NCBI RefSeq assembly: GCF_000968685.2
Contig: NZ_LAKD02000036.1
Location: 1-38,634, forward strand
Direction: 5' to 3'
DNA length: 38,634 bases
Source: Streptomyces antioxidans
Lineage (GTDB): Bacteria > Actinomycetota > Actinomycetes > Streptomycetales > Streptomycetaceae
In this document: piece by piece, positions 1-7,528 of the stretch
Layout of the letters: every line of letters begins with the position of its first letter
Numbering within the stretch: position 1 is the first letter of the stretch
Translations under genes and position numbers: made by a program
Notes under the pieces: generated by a model
The model's database searches: none
What the model was told of the DNA's origin: nothing
The model's input: the letters and a program-made list of their open reading frames with translations, nothing else

Positions 1-45
1 CCCCAGTTTCGGGAAGGGGCGGGGTGGGGAACAGGTCGCCGCAGG
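1..45. repeat. Dispersed Streptomyces-type intergenic repeat, copy 1
   Basis: The first bases of the window (CCCCAGTT, then GGGAAGGGGCGGGG and GGGGAACAG) recur in inverted orientation near the far end, at about 38476-38514. The first 34 bases differ from the reverse complement of that copy at only about three positions, and the similarity runs on into a CGCCGCAGGCG segment. Elements like this are frequent between genes in Streptomyces chromosomes (recalled, not searched). It lies just after the stop codon of the minus-strand thrS gene and may contribute to termination. Confidence 0.6.
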
Positions 46-68
46 CGGCGCGATCCGTCGGACGCCGC

Positions 69-1289
69 CTACGCCGCGTCCCACAGGTCGGTGGTGTGGG
101 CCCTCACCAGCGACTCGATACGGGTCAGTGCCTCGTCCGCCGGTAGGGGGGCCAGGCGGCGGCCGTCGCGGAGGCGGAGGGAGACGTGGCCGTTGGCCAG
201 CTCACGGGGGCCCAGGACGGCCTGGTAGGGGACCAGGCGGGAGGCGCGGACGCGGGCGGGGAGGGTGCCGTGGTCCGGGGCGGTGAGTTTCGCGCGCAGG
301 CCGCGTTCTCCGCAGCGCCGGACGAGCTCCTGGGCCCCCGCCAGTTCGGACTCGGAGATCGGCAGGACCACCAGCTGGGTGGGGGCCAGCCAGGCGGGGA
401 AGGCGCCGCCGTGTTCCTCGATGAGTTGGGCCAGGGCCCGCTCCACACTGCCGATGATGCTGCGGTGGACCATGACCGGACGGTGCCGCGCACCGTCCGG
501 GCCGATGTAGTGGAGGTCGAACCGCTCGGGCTGGTGGAAGTCGACCTGGACGGTGGACAGGGTCGACTCCCGCCCCGCGCCGTCGGCCACCTGCACATCG
601 ATCTTGGGGCCGTAGAACGCCGCCTCGCCCTCCACCGCCTCGTAACTCAGCCCGGAGCGGTCCAGGACATCGGTCAGCAGGGCGGCCGACCGGCGCCACA
701 TCCCCTCCCCGGCCACGTACTTGCCGCCGGGGCCCGGGAGCGAGAGCCGGTAGCGGGCCGGGGTGATGCCGAGCGCCCCGTACGCACGGCGGATCATCTC
801 CAGGGCCGCCCCCGCCTCCTCGGCCACCTGGTCCAGGGTGCAGAAGATGTGGGCGTCGTTCAGCTGGATGGCCCGGACCCGGGTCAGCCCGCCGAGCACC
901 CCCGACAGCTCCGAGCGGTACATCCCGCCCAACTCGGCCACTCGCAGCGGTAGTTCGCGATAGCTGTGGCCACGGGAGCGGTAGATGACCGCGTGGTGGG
1001 GGCACAGGCTCGGGCGCAGCACCACCTGTTCCGCGCCCAGATCCATCGGGGGGAACATGTCGTCGCTGTAGTGCTGCCAGTGCCCCGACAGCTCGTACAG
1101 CTCCCGCTTGCCGAGCACCGGCGAGTACACGTGCCGGTAGCCCGCCCGCCGCTCGGCGGCGCGGATGTACTCCTCCAGGGTGTGCCGTACGGTCGCGCCG
1201 TCCGGCAGCCAGTACGGCAGGCCCGCGCCGATCAGCGGGTCGGTGTCGAACAGGCCCAGTTCACGGCCCAGCTTGCGGTGGTCGGACAT
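69..1289 (-). CDS. thrS: Short threonyl-tRNA synthetase, catalytic and anticodon-binding domains only
   Basis: This class II synthetase charges tRNA-Thr with threonine in the cytoplasm. The 406-residue protein begins directly in the catalytic core and lacks the N-terminal TGS and Ser-editing domains of the usual ~650-residue enzyme. Visible landmarks are the three expected zinc ligands, Cys96 (RPSLCPHH), His147 (DAHIFC) and His275 (VMVHRS), the motif 2 arginine in YRSELSG (Arg125) and the motif 3 arginine in GSVER (Arg284). The segment after about 300 matches the HGTP anticodon-binding domain. The ATG start is preceded by GAGGAGA on the minus strand. The gene follows a Thr-rich leader peptide and a strong hairpin, so expression is probably tuned by threonyl-tRNA supply. 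Without an editing domain it could mischarge serine. It is probably a second, stress- or inhibitor-related ThrRS beside a full-length one elsewhere, which is an inference. Confidence 0.92.
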   Translation of the reverse strand: MSDHRKLGRELGLFDTDPLIGAGLPYWLPDGATVRHTLEEYIRAAERRAGYRHVYSPVLGKRELYELSGHWQHYSDDMFPPMDLGAEQVVLRPSLCPHHAVIYRSRGHSYRELPLRVAELGGMYRSELSGVLGGLTRVRAIQLNDAHIFCTLDQVAEEAGAALEMIRRAYGALGITPARYRLSLPGPGGKYVAGEGMWRRSAALLTDVLDRSGLSYEAVEGEAAFYGPKIDVQVADGAGRESTLSTVQVDFHQPERFDLHYIGPDGARHRPVMVHRSIIGSVERALAQLIEEHGGAFPAWLAPTQLVVLPISESELAGAQELVRRCGERGLRAKLTAPDHGTLPARVRASRLVPYQAVLGPRELANGHVSLRLRDGRRLAPLPADEALTRIESLVRAHTTDLWDAA

Positions 1290-1328
1290 CGCGGTCTCCT
1301 CATCGACGTCAGGCGAGTGACCGCACGG

Positions 1329-1360
1329 CGAAGCCCCGGGGCACTCGCCCCGGGGCTTCG
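1329..1360 (-). terminator. Attenuator hairpin in the thrS leader
   Basis: CGAAGCCCCGGGGC, a four-base loop, and GCCCCGGGGCTTCG form a perfect 14-bp stem. It sits between the stop of the Thr-rich leader peptide (1375) and the thrS start (1289). There is no U-tract, as is common for Streptomyces terminators. Position and strength fit the terminator arm of a transcription attenuator. I did not identify the competing antiterminator pairing with confidence. Confidence 0.7.
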
Positions 1361-1374
1361 GATCAGAACATCGA

Positions 1375-1449
1375 TCAGCGCGCCGGGACTCTCTCCGGCG
1401 TCGTCGTCATCGCGGTGAACATCGCGATGGTCATCGCAGCGCGCTTCAT
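1375..1449 (-). CDS. Threonine-rich leader peptide of the thrS attenuator
   Basis: This is a 24-residue ORF on the minus strand. It contains five threonines, including three consecutive ACG codons near its end (sequence ...MFTAMTTTPERVPAR), and stops 15 bases before the attenuator hairpin. Runs of regulatory codons just before a terminator are the classic design of ribosome-mediated attenuation: slow translation of Thr codons stalls the ribosome and prevents the hairpin from forming. The ATG has no obvious Shine-Dalgarno. A TACGGT hexamer ends about nine bases upstream, so the leader could be leaderless or nearly so. The peptide itself probably has no other role. The inference rests on codon content, position and the downstream synthetase. 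Confidence 0.72.
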   Translation of the reverse strand: MKRAAMTIAMFTAMTTTPERVPAR

Positions 1450-1546
1450 GCCGAGCACCGTAGCAAGGTCCGCCGCGGCCCGCCCGGCGATTTTCCGGGC
1501 GCGCCCCACGCCCCCCCCGGGCCACGGCCCGGATGCGCGCTGCCCG

Positions 1547-2737
1547 CTACGCCCCCTCCGGCAGCAGCTCCCCCACCGCGTCCCGCCACGCGGCCCGCGT
1601 GGCGACCGCCTGCCGCCACGTACGCACCGCCTTCGGCGGCATCCCGACGGCCAGCACACCGGCCACCCGGTCCCCGGAGCGGTAGACGGCGAGGAACTTC
1701 CGCGCCTCCAGATCGCCTTCCACGACCGCGACCTCGTCATGCCCGCGCAGATACCCATGCGCCTGGATCCGGACGTCGTACTGGTCCGACCAGAAGTACG
1801 GCACCGGGGCGAACGGCCGCCGCTCGTCCGGGCGGAGGAGGTTACGGGCCACGGCCATGCCCTGCTCGGTGGCGTTGGTCCGGTGCTCGATCCGCATCGC
1901 CGTGCCGAACAGCGGATTGTGCCAGCGGGCCACGTCCCCCGCGCCGTACACCCCCGGCGCGGCGGCGCTGTACTCATCGCACTCCAGACCGTCGCCCAGG
2001 GTCAGCCCACTGCCCTCCAGCCAGCCGGTGTTGGGCACCGAGCCGATCGCGACCAGCACCTCGTCGGCCTCGACCAGCGTGCCGTCCGTCAGCCGCACCC
2101 CGCCGTCGGCCACCTCGGCCACCGCGACCCCGGTGCGCAGGTCCACCCCGTGGTCGTGGTGGGCCCCGGCGAGCATCCGGCCGATCCGCTCGCCGACCGC
2201 CGGGGCCAGCGGCACCGGTGCCGGTTCCAGCAGCGTCACCTCCGCGCCCAGCCCCCGTGCGACGGCGGCCGCCTCGGCGCCGAGGAACCCGGCGCCGACC
2301 ACCGCCAGCCGCCGCCCCGGGCCCAGCCGGTCCCGCAGGGCCAGGGCGTCGTCCAGGGTGCGCAGCACATGGGCGCGCTCCCCGCCGTCGCCGGGCAGTC
2401 GGCGCGGGCGGACCCCGGTGGCGATGACCAGGCCGTCGTACGGCACCCGCACCCCATCGGCCAGCGCGACCGTACGGCCCGCGAGGTCCAGCCCGGTCGC
2501 GGCGACGCCGAGGCGCAGCTCGAGGCCGAGCGCGTCCAGATCGGCGGGGGTGCGCAGCGGCACCCGGTCGGGCTCCCACTGTCCGCCGAGGATCTGCTTG
2601 GACAGCGGTGGCCGGTCGTACGGGTGGTACGGCTCATCGCCGATGAGCGTGAGCGCCCCCTCGTAGCCCTCCCGGCGCAGCGTCTCCGCCGCCGCCAGAC
2701 CGGCGGCGGAGCCGCCGACCACCACCACCTGCTTCAC
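1547..2737 (-). CDS. FAD-dependent NAD(P)H ferredoxin reductase
   Basis: This protein passes electrons from NAD(P)H through FAD to a ferredoxin, and from there probably to the neighbouring P450. The 396-residue sequence opens with the FAD-binding Rossmann motif VVVVGGSAAGLAAAE. It then has the putidaredoxin-reductase signature YDRPPLSK, a second NAD(P)-binding Rossmann motif VVGAGFLGAEAAA near residue 145, and the FAD-binding YGAGDVARW segment. The C-terminal domain has the form usual in rubredoxin/putidaredoxin reductase-like proteins. The GTG start overlaps the stop of the ferredoxin gene (GTGA), indicating translational coupling. Gene order P450-ferredoxin-reductase makes a complete three-component monooxygenase. 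It may also serve the other P450s in this window, which have no reductase nearby. Confidence 0.92.
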   Translation of the reverse strand: MKQVVVVGGSAAGLAAAETLRREGYEGALTLIGDEPYHPYDRPPLSKQILGGQWEPDRVPLRTPADLDALGLELRLGVAATGLDLAGRTVALADGVRVPYDGLVIATGVRPRRLPGDGGERAHVLRTLDDALALRDRLGPGRRLAVVGAGFLGAEAAAVARGLGAEVTLLEPAPVPLAPAVGERIGRMLAGAHHDHGVDLRTGVAVAEVADGGVRLTDGTLVEADEVLVAIGSVPNTGWLEGSGLTLGDGLECDEYSAAAPGVYGAGDVARWHNPLFGTAMRIEHRTNATEQGMAVARNLLRPDERRPFAPVPYFWSDQYDVRIQAHGYLRGHDEVAVVEGDLEARKFLAVYRSGDRVAGVLAVGMPPKAVRTWRQAVATRAAWRDAVGELLPEGA

Positions 2738-2931
2738 TTCTCGACCACGCGTATCGCCGCCGCCGGGCAGACCACCGCGGACTCCCGGACGTCGGCGTGG
2801 AGTTCGGGCGCGGGCTGCTCGTCCAGCAGCACCACGATGCCGTCCTCCTCGTTCTGGTCGAACACATCGGGTGCGATCATCACGCACTGCCCCGACGCCA
2901 CACACTTGGGCACATCGACTTCCACACGCAT
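2734..2931 (-). CDS. [3Fe-4S] ferredoxin
   Basis: This is a small electron carrier of 65 residues. Cluster cysteines are visible as Cys10, Cys16 and Cys55 (KCVASGQC and VCPAAAI). The gap between the first two holds five residues and lacks the extra cysteine of 4Fe ferredoxins, as in the single-cluster ferredoxins that feed CYP105-type P450s. The start is ATG at 2931 with AAGGGAG about five bases before it; longer in-frame extensions carry no family similarity. It lies 53 bp after the P450 stop, and its own stop overlaps the reductase start. Context and cysteine pattern make it the redox partner of the upstream P450. Confidence 0.93.
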   Translation of the reverse strand: MRVEVDVPKCVASGQCVMIAPDVFDQNEEDGIVVLLDEQPAPELHADVRESAVVCPAAAIRVVEK

Positions 2932-2984
2932 GGTGACTCCCTTGCCTTCGCCTTCGCCTTTGCGGCTGCCGCCGCCCTCGCCGC

Positions 2985-4229
2985 TCATGACGTCCAGGTG
3001 ACGGGCAGCTCGTAGACGCCGTAGACCAAACCGTCGTCTTTGAACGGTAGTTGGTCGATTCCGGTGGCCAGCCGCAGGGTGGGGATACGGCGGTAGAGCG
3101 TGCCGTAGACCACCTGGAGCTCCATCCGGGCCAGCGGCTGGCCCAGGCACTGGTGGACGCCGAAGCCGAACGCCATGTGGCGGCGGGCGTCGCGGCCGAT
3201 GTCCAGCCGCTCGGGCTCGGCGAAGACCTCCGCGTCCCAGTTGCCGGTGCCGGTGTAGACGATGATCCCCTCCCCGGCGCGGATGGTCTCACCGCCGATC
3301 TCGATGTCCTCCCGCGCGACCCGGCGACGGCCGTTGTGCACGATCGTCAGATAGCGGAGCAGCTCCTCGACGGCCCGGGCGACCGCCTTCGGGTCCTCGG
3401 TCTCCCGCAGGACGGCGAGCTGGTCGGGGTTCTCCAGCAGGGCCACGGTGCCGAGGGCGATCATGTTGGCGGTGGTCTCATGGCCCGCGACCAGCAGCAG
3501 CACGCCCATGTTGGCGGCGTCGCGCCGGGTCAGCTCACCGGCCCTGACCCGCCCGGCCAGCTCGGAGAGCATATCGTCGGCGGGTTCGGCGAGTTTGCCG
3601 GCGACCAGCCCCTCCAGATAGTCGGTCAGCGCCTCGTTGGCTCCGACCACCTCCTCGGCCGAGGAGTGCCGGTTGATCAGGACCGAGCTCTTCCGCTGGA
3701 AGAAGTCGTGGTCCTCGTACGGCACCCCGAGCAGCTGGCAGATCACCAGCGACGGCAGCGGCAGCGCGAGCGCGCGCACCAGGTCCACCGGGGTCGGTCC
3801 GGCCAGCATGGTGTCGATCAGCCCGTCGGTGATCTTCTGGATCCCGGGCCGCATCGCCTCGATCCGCTTGATCGCGAACGGTCCGGTGACCATCCGGCGG
3901 ATCCGGGCGTGTTCGGGGTCGTCCATGGTGATGAAGGTCCGCCGCCGCCCGGCGTTCTCCCGGAAACCGGCGCTCGGGTGCGGAAACCCGGGCCGCGTGG
4001 CCTCGGAGCTGACCCGCGGGTCGCCGAGCAGGGCGCGCTGGTCGGCGTACCGGGTCACCAGCCAGGGGGCGCTGCCGTCCCACAGCCGTACGCGGGCCAC
4101 CGGCCGTTCGGTGTGCAGCGCCCGTGCGGTCGGGGGAGGGGCGAAGGGGCAGCCGGCCGCCCGCGGCATCGGAAACTCCGGAAGCGGCCCTTCCGCCTCG
4201 GGCGCGGTCTCTGCCAGCGTCTCGGTCAT
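2985..4229 (-). CDS. Cytochrome P450, CYP105-like
   Basis: This is a heme-thiolate monooxygenase of 414 residues, full length for the family. Visible motifs are the I-helix oxygen-binding segment AGHETT near 250, the K-helix EELLR, and the heme-binding loop FGFGVHQCLG with the cysteine ligand at 361. The surrounding sequence (SLVICQLLGVPYEDHDFF, RAGEGIIV, ELPVTW near the C terminus) resembles the CYP105 family of Streptomyces, whose members hydroxylate xenobiotics and natural products; substrate cannot be told from sequence. It is the first gene of a P450-ferredoxin-reductase set and lies 72 bp after a two-component system transcribed the same way. Regulation by that system is a guess. The ATG start has a GAGGAG-like ribosome site. 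Confidence 0.93.
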   Translation of the reverse strand: MTETLAETAPEAEGPLPEFPMPRAAGCPFAPPPTARALHTERPVARVRLWDGSAPWLVTRYADQRALLGDPRVSSEATRPGFPHPSAGFRENAGRRRTFITMDDPEHARIRRMVTGPFAIKRIEAMRPGIQKITDGLIDTMLAGPTPVDLVRALALPLPSLVICQLLGVPYEDHDFFQRKSSVLINRHSSAEEVVGANEALTDYLEGLVAGKLAEPADDMLSELAGRVRAGELTRRDAANMGVLLLVAGHETTANMIALGTVALLENPDQLAVLRETEDPKAVARAVEELLRYLTIVHNGRRRVAREDIEIGGETIRAGEGIIVYTGTGNWDAEVFAEPERLDIGRDARRHMAFGFGVHQCLGQPLARMELQVVYGTLYRRIPTLRLATGIDQLPFKDDGLVYGVYELPVTWTS

Positions 4230-4301
4230 GTCTCTCCTCGGGTGTGGGGTTCCGATGGGGACGTGATGACCAGCGAACCCGCTCGACCTGACGCCCTGCG
4301 G

Positions 4302-5060
4302 TCAGTTTCCTGACGAAACGCTGACAGTGGGGAAGGCCACCGTGACCGTGGTACCGCGGCCCGGTGCGCTGCTCACCCTCACCTCCCCGCCGTGCCGCTC
4401 GACCACCCGCCGCACGATGGTGAGGCCGATGCCGCCGCCCGGCTCGATCCGGCCGTCCTCGTCGTACGGGGAGGTGAGCCGGGCGATGTCCTGCGGGCCC
4501 ATGCCGGGCCCCCGGTCGCTGACCGACAGCTCGACACGCTGCGCCACACCCCCGGTCCCGTCCCCGGCCCCTCCCGCCGTGACCGCCACCGAACCGCGCA
4601 CCGCCACCGTCACCGGCGACCCGGCGGGCGTGTGGCGCAGCGCGTTGTCCAACAGGTTGCGGACGGCGTGCCGCAGCATGCGGTTGTCGGCGACGACCGT
4701 CGCCCGGCCGGAGTTCTCGCGGGCGATGGGGCGTTCGGGGTCGAGCAGCCCCAGATCCGCCACCGCCTCGTCGGCCACGTCCCGCAGATCCACCGGCTCC
4801 GTCTCCAGCGGCCGTACCCAGGAGGCGTCCGCGCGGGGGAACACCTGCTGGACCGCCTGGTGCATATGGTCGGCCTCGTCCTGGATCCGGCGCAGGGCGC
4901 GCACCATCAGCTCGGGGTCGTCGCTGAGCCCCTGGAGGGGGAGTTCGGCCCAGCCGCGGATGGTGGTGAGGGAGGTGCGCAGCTCGTGCAGCAGCACCTC
5001 GAGCCGCTGCTGGCGCTCGTGCCCGTGGAGCTCGTGCCCGGGGCGCTGGTGCATGTTCAT
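4302..5060 (-). CDS. Soluble histidine kinase without a sensor domain
   Basis: This is a 252-residue two-component kinase. It has an H-box with the phospho-acceptor His25 (LLHELRTSL), an N-box (RNLLDNALRH, Asn139), the ATP-lid motifs DRGPGMG (about 182-188) and GGGIGLTIV (about 208-216). Apart from about 20 residues before the H-box there is no input domain, no HAMP and no membrane segment, so the signal must come through a partner or from the cytoplasm. The alignment around the H-box and catalytic domain is otherwise normal. The ATG overlaps the stop of the response regulator (ATGA). It precedes a P450 electron-transfer operon by 72 bp. Cognate pairing with the upstream regulator is well supported; targets are unknown. 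Confidence 0.9.
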   Translation of the reverse strand: MNMHQRPGHELHGHERQQRLEVLLHELRTSLTTIRGWAELPLQGLSDDPELMVRALRRIQDEADHMHQAVQQVFPRADASWVRPLETEPVDLRDVADEAVADLGLLDPERPIARENSGRATVVADNRMLRHAVRNLLDNALRHTPAGSPVTVAVRGSVAVTAGGAGDGTGGVAQRVELSVSDRGPGMGPQDIARLTSPYDEDGRIEPGGGIGLTIVRRVVERHGGEVRVSSAPGRGTTVTVAFPTVSVSSGN

Positions 5061-5791
5061 CCGGCGGCGAGTCCGCCGAGCCAGTAGCCGAAGCCACGGC
5101 GGGTGTGGATCAGCGCGGGCCCGGCCTCGTCGACCTTGTGGCGGAGGCGGGAGACCAGCTTCTCGATGGCGTTGTCGCCGTAGCGCCGGTGGTCCGCCAC
5201 CCACAGGTGCTCGCCGATCTGCTCCTTGGACAGCACCTGCCCGGCGTTGACCAGCAGATAGCGCAGCAGCCTGAACTCCGCCGGGGTCAGCTCGAGCGCC
5301 CGCCGCCCGCGCCGGGCCTGACGGGTCGTATCGTCCAGCACCAGATCCGCGTAGGTCGGCGACGGCTCCTCCCGCCGCCGGTCGCGGGTGCGCAGCAGGG
5401 CCTGCACCCGGGCCAGCACCTCGGCGATCCGGAACGGCTTGGTGACGTAGTCGTTGCCGCCGATGCCGAGGCCGGTGACCAGCGAGTCGAGCGAGTCGCG
5501 TGCGGTGAGGAACAGCACTGGCGGATGGTTCTCGTCGGCCGCCACCAGGCGTCGGCACACCGTGAAACCGTCCAGATCGGGCAGCATCACATCGAGGATC
5601 ACCAGGTCGGGCCGGTCCCGCCCGACCCGGTCGAGTGCTTCCCCGCCGGTGGCCGCGGTGCCGACGCGGTAACCGGCCAGCTCGAGGGTGGTCGAGAGCA
5701 GTTCGGCGATTCTCGATTCATCGTCGACGACCAGGATGCGCTGCCCGTTGCCACGGGCTGGCGCTGGTTTCTCGCTGACACTCCCGTACAC
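5057..5791 (-). CDS. OmpR/PhoB-family response regulator
   Basis: This is a 244-residue DNA-binding response regulator. The receiver domain shows the acidic pair in VVDDES, the phospho-acceptor Asp67 (VILDVMLPD) and the conserved Lys in DYVTKPF. The C-terminal winged helix carries LTPAEFRLLRYL, the recognition helix around DNAIEKLVSRLRHKV and the wing HTRRGFGYWL. All functional residues are present, so phosphorylation control should work. It is the first gene of a coupled regulator-kinase pair. The start used is ATG at 5791; an upstream extension is possible but lacks similarity. The next gene, a PAP2 protein, is divergent, so this 151-bp intergenic region probably holds promoters for both. 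Confidence 0.93.
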   Translation of the reverse strand: MYGSVSEKPAPARGNGQRILVVDDESRIAELLSTTLELAGYRVGTAATGGEALDRVGRDRPDLVILDVMLPDLDGFTVCRRLVAADENHPPVLFLTARDSLDSLVTGLGIGGNDYVTKPFRIAEVLARVQALLRTRDRRREEPSPTYADLVLDDTTRQARRGRRALELTPAEFRLLRYLLVNAGQVLSKEQIGEHLWVADHRRYGDNAIEKLVSRLRHKVDEAGPALIHTRRGFGYWLGGLAAG

Positions 5792-5942
5792 GCCATGACA
5801 CTACGTGAACCGACCGTTCCGGGGCACGGGGCCTTGACCGTGACCGATGGGATCCGGACAGGGCGGGGGCGGTTAGCATGACCCGACCTCATGACGAGCG
5901 CTCCCATCGCCCGCCCCTCGCCGGAAAACCGCGCTATCCGGC

Positions 5943-7364
5943 GTGAAGAGTGACCTACAGCCCACAACGAACAAATCGGCCAAACAATTGATACCTATAG
6001 CATCGCGGGTGTTTTCGCGAATAAACAGCCGAATACCCTTCGCCGCGTGGCGCCGACCACGGACGGTGCTGTGGGCCACGGGCGGCGTGGCGGTCCTCGG
6101 GTTCCTCGTCGCGCTGGAGATCACCGCGCGCCGTTACGGACTGCCGGGGCCGATGACCACTCAGGCGCAGGAGATAGTCGTCGCCCCCAAGTCGGGCTTT
6201 CTGCTCTACGCCGGTATGGGCCTGATGATGGTGGTGCTCACCTGGCGGGAGCGGTTCATCGCGGCCGGTGCCGCGATCGGCGTCGACATCGTCATCTTCC
6301 TGGTGCGGTGGGTGGCCGACGCGAAGGTGACCGAAGGACACCCCTTCGGCAACGGCGCGCTGTGGGTGATGCTCGGCTGTGCGGTCCTCGCGGTCACCCG
6401 CCGCACCGGCCGGGAACGCGCCCTGCTGCTGAAGGGCGTTGGGCTGGGGCTGCTGCTGGTGGCCGGGCGCAAGACCGGCGACACCTGGCTGCTCATCACG
6501 GCGAAGACCCGCCCGGCGGTGCTCGACCCGTATCTGGCCGCCGCCGATCACGCGCTGGGCAATCCCTCGTGGCTGGCGGGCCGGGTCGTCGAGGCCATCG
6601 GCCCGGTCCCCGCCCATGTCCTCGACTACGTCTACATACAGCTTCCGCTGGCCGCGGTCGTCATCACGCTCTACCAGCTGCGTCATGTGGGGACCGAGCG
6701 CCGCTTCCCGAGTCACTGTCTGGTGCGCACCTTCCTGGCCATCGGTCTCCTCGGCCCGGCCATCTACATGATCTTCCCCGTCGTCGGACCGATCTTCGCC
6801 TACGGCGGCGGTGCCTTCGGCACCGGCGGCGAGCACTGGGCGCTGGCCAGCCTGTGGCCGCACACCCCGCCGCCCATCAGCGCCCCGCACTCGATGCCGT
6901 TCGACGAGATCACGCCGCGCAACTGCATGCCCAGCCTGCATACGGCATGGGCCACCGCGATCTTCGTCCACTCCCGCCAGGGTCCGCGGATCCTGCGGTA
7001 CGCGGGAACGTTCTGGCTGGTCGCCACGCTCAGCGCGACGCTGGGATTCGGCTACCACTACGGCGTGGATCTCATCGCCGGTGTGGTGTTCGCGCTCACC
7101 ATCGAGGCCGCGCTCCGCTCGCTCGCCCGCGGCTGGGACCGGTCGGGAACCCACCTGGTCATCCGCGGCACGGCGGTCTTCGCCGCACTCCTGGTGGCCT
7201 ATCGCTATCTGCCGGTGGACATGGCCAGGCATCCATGGGTGTTCGGCCCCCTGCTCCTGCTGGCGATGGGCTCGGTGATCCACGGCTACGTGCGGACCAC
7301 CAGGCTGTGGGAGCCGAAGGCCGCACCGGCGCTGCAGCCGGAACCGCAGCCCGAGCTGGTGTGA
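5943..7364 (+). CDS. PAP2-superfamily membrane phosphatase (inositol-phosphorylceramide-synthase-like)
   Basis: This is a polytopic membrane protein of about 473 residues. The C-terminal half carries the PAP2 phosphatase motifs: CMPSLHTAW (catalytic-type His near 333) and GYHYGVDLIAG (His near 371), with membrane helices between them. This arrangement resembles the PAP2_3 branch that includes phosphatidate phosphatases and AUR1-like enzymes. The N-terminal half has several further helices. The start is uncertain. From the GTG at 5943 the first ~35 codons are unusually A/T-rich for this genome and include ATA, CTA and TTG codons, so a GTG near 6008 or later could be the true start, with the AT-rich part being 5' untranslated. 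The substrate is probably a lipid phosphate, but this is inferred. Confidence 0.8.
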   Translation: MKSDLQPTTNKSAKQLIPIASRVFSRINSRIPFAAWRRPRTVLWATGGVAVLGFLVALEITARRYGLPGPMTTQAQEIVVAPKSGFLLYAGMGLMMVVLTWRERFIAAGAAIGVDIVIFLVRWVADAKVTEGHPFGNGALWVMLGCAVLAVTRRTGRERALLLKGVGLGLLLVAGRKTGDTWLLITAKTRPAVLDPYLAAADHALGNPSWLAGRVVEAIGPVPAHVLDYVYIQLPLAAVVITLYQLRHVGTERRFPSHCLVRTFLAIGLLGPAIYMIFPVVGPIFAYGGGAFGTGGEHWALASLWPHTPPPISAPHSMPFDEITPRNCMPSLHTAWATAIFVHSRQGPRILRYAGTFWLVATLSATLGFGYHYGVDLIAGVVFALTIEAALRSLARGWDRSGTHLVIRGTAVFAALLVAYRYLPVDMARHPWVFGPLLLLAMGSVIHGYVRTTRLWEPKAAPALQPEPQPELV

Positions 7365-7394
7365 GCCGGGGGCGAGCGGCACGCTCGCTCTGCC

Positions 7395-7431
7395 CCAGGG
7401 TATTGCCAGCCTGATCCAGGGTATTGCCAGC
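7395..7431. repeat. Paired 16-bp direct repeat with 21-bp period
   Basis: CCAGGGTATTGCCAGC occurs at 7395-7410 and again, exactly, at 7416-7431. The 21-bp period equals two DNA helical turns and puts both copies on the same face. They lie between the PAP2 stop and the palindromes upstream of the RraA-like gene, so they could be activator or repressor sites for that operon. No regulator could be assigned from sequence. Confidence 0.55.
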
Positions 7432-7459
7432 GCCACCGCGTACTTGCTAGGACAGAAGC

Positions 7460-7503
7460 AACGCATGCGTTAGGGATACGCAACGCATGCATAGCGTATG
7501 CGT
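7460..7503. promoter_or_regulatory. Cluster of ACGCAT/ATGCGT palindromes upstream of the RraA-like operon
   Basis: AACGCATGCGTT at 7460-7471 is a perfect 12-bp palindrome. It is followed by an interrupted one with arms ACGCAT (7483-7488) and ATGCGT (7498-7503), and ATACGC/GCGTAT arms interleave at 7476-7481 and 7494-7499. The cluster ends 25 bp before the ATG of the first operon gene, where a repressor site would block transcription. The GntR/FadR-type regulator at the end of the same operon is the obvious candidate ligand, by inference. Confidence 0.6.
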
Positions 7504-7528
7504 ACACCCCGTGATCGGAGCACCAAGC

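Noticed and set aside
1415..3001. Long plus-strand open frame opposite the ferredoxin reductase
   Set aside because: It is a shadow of the minus-strand genes: residues are Arg/Pro/His-rich with no family pattern, and the reductase and ferredoxin motifs occupy the other strand.
4288..4305. CTGAC/GTCAG inverted repeat near the kinase stop as an operator
   Set aside because: Short 5-bp arms overlapping the stop codon, with several chance copies of GTCAG nearby; not supportable.
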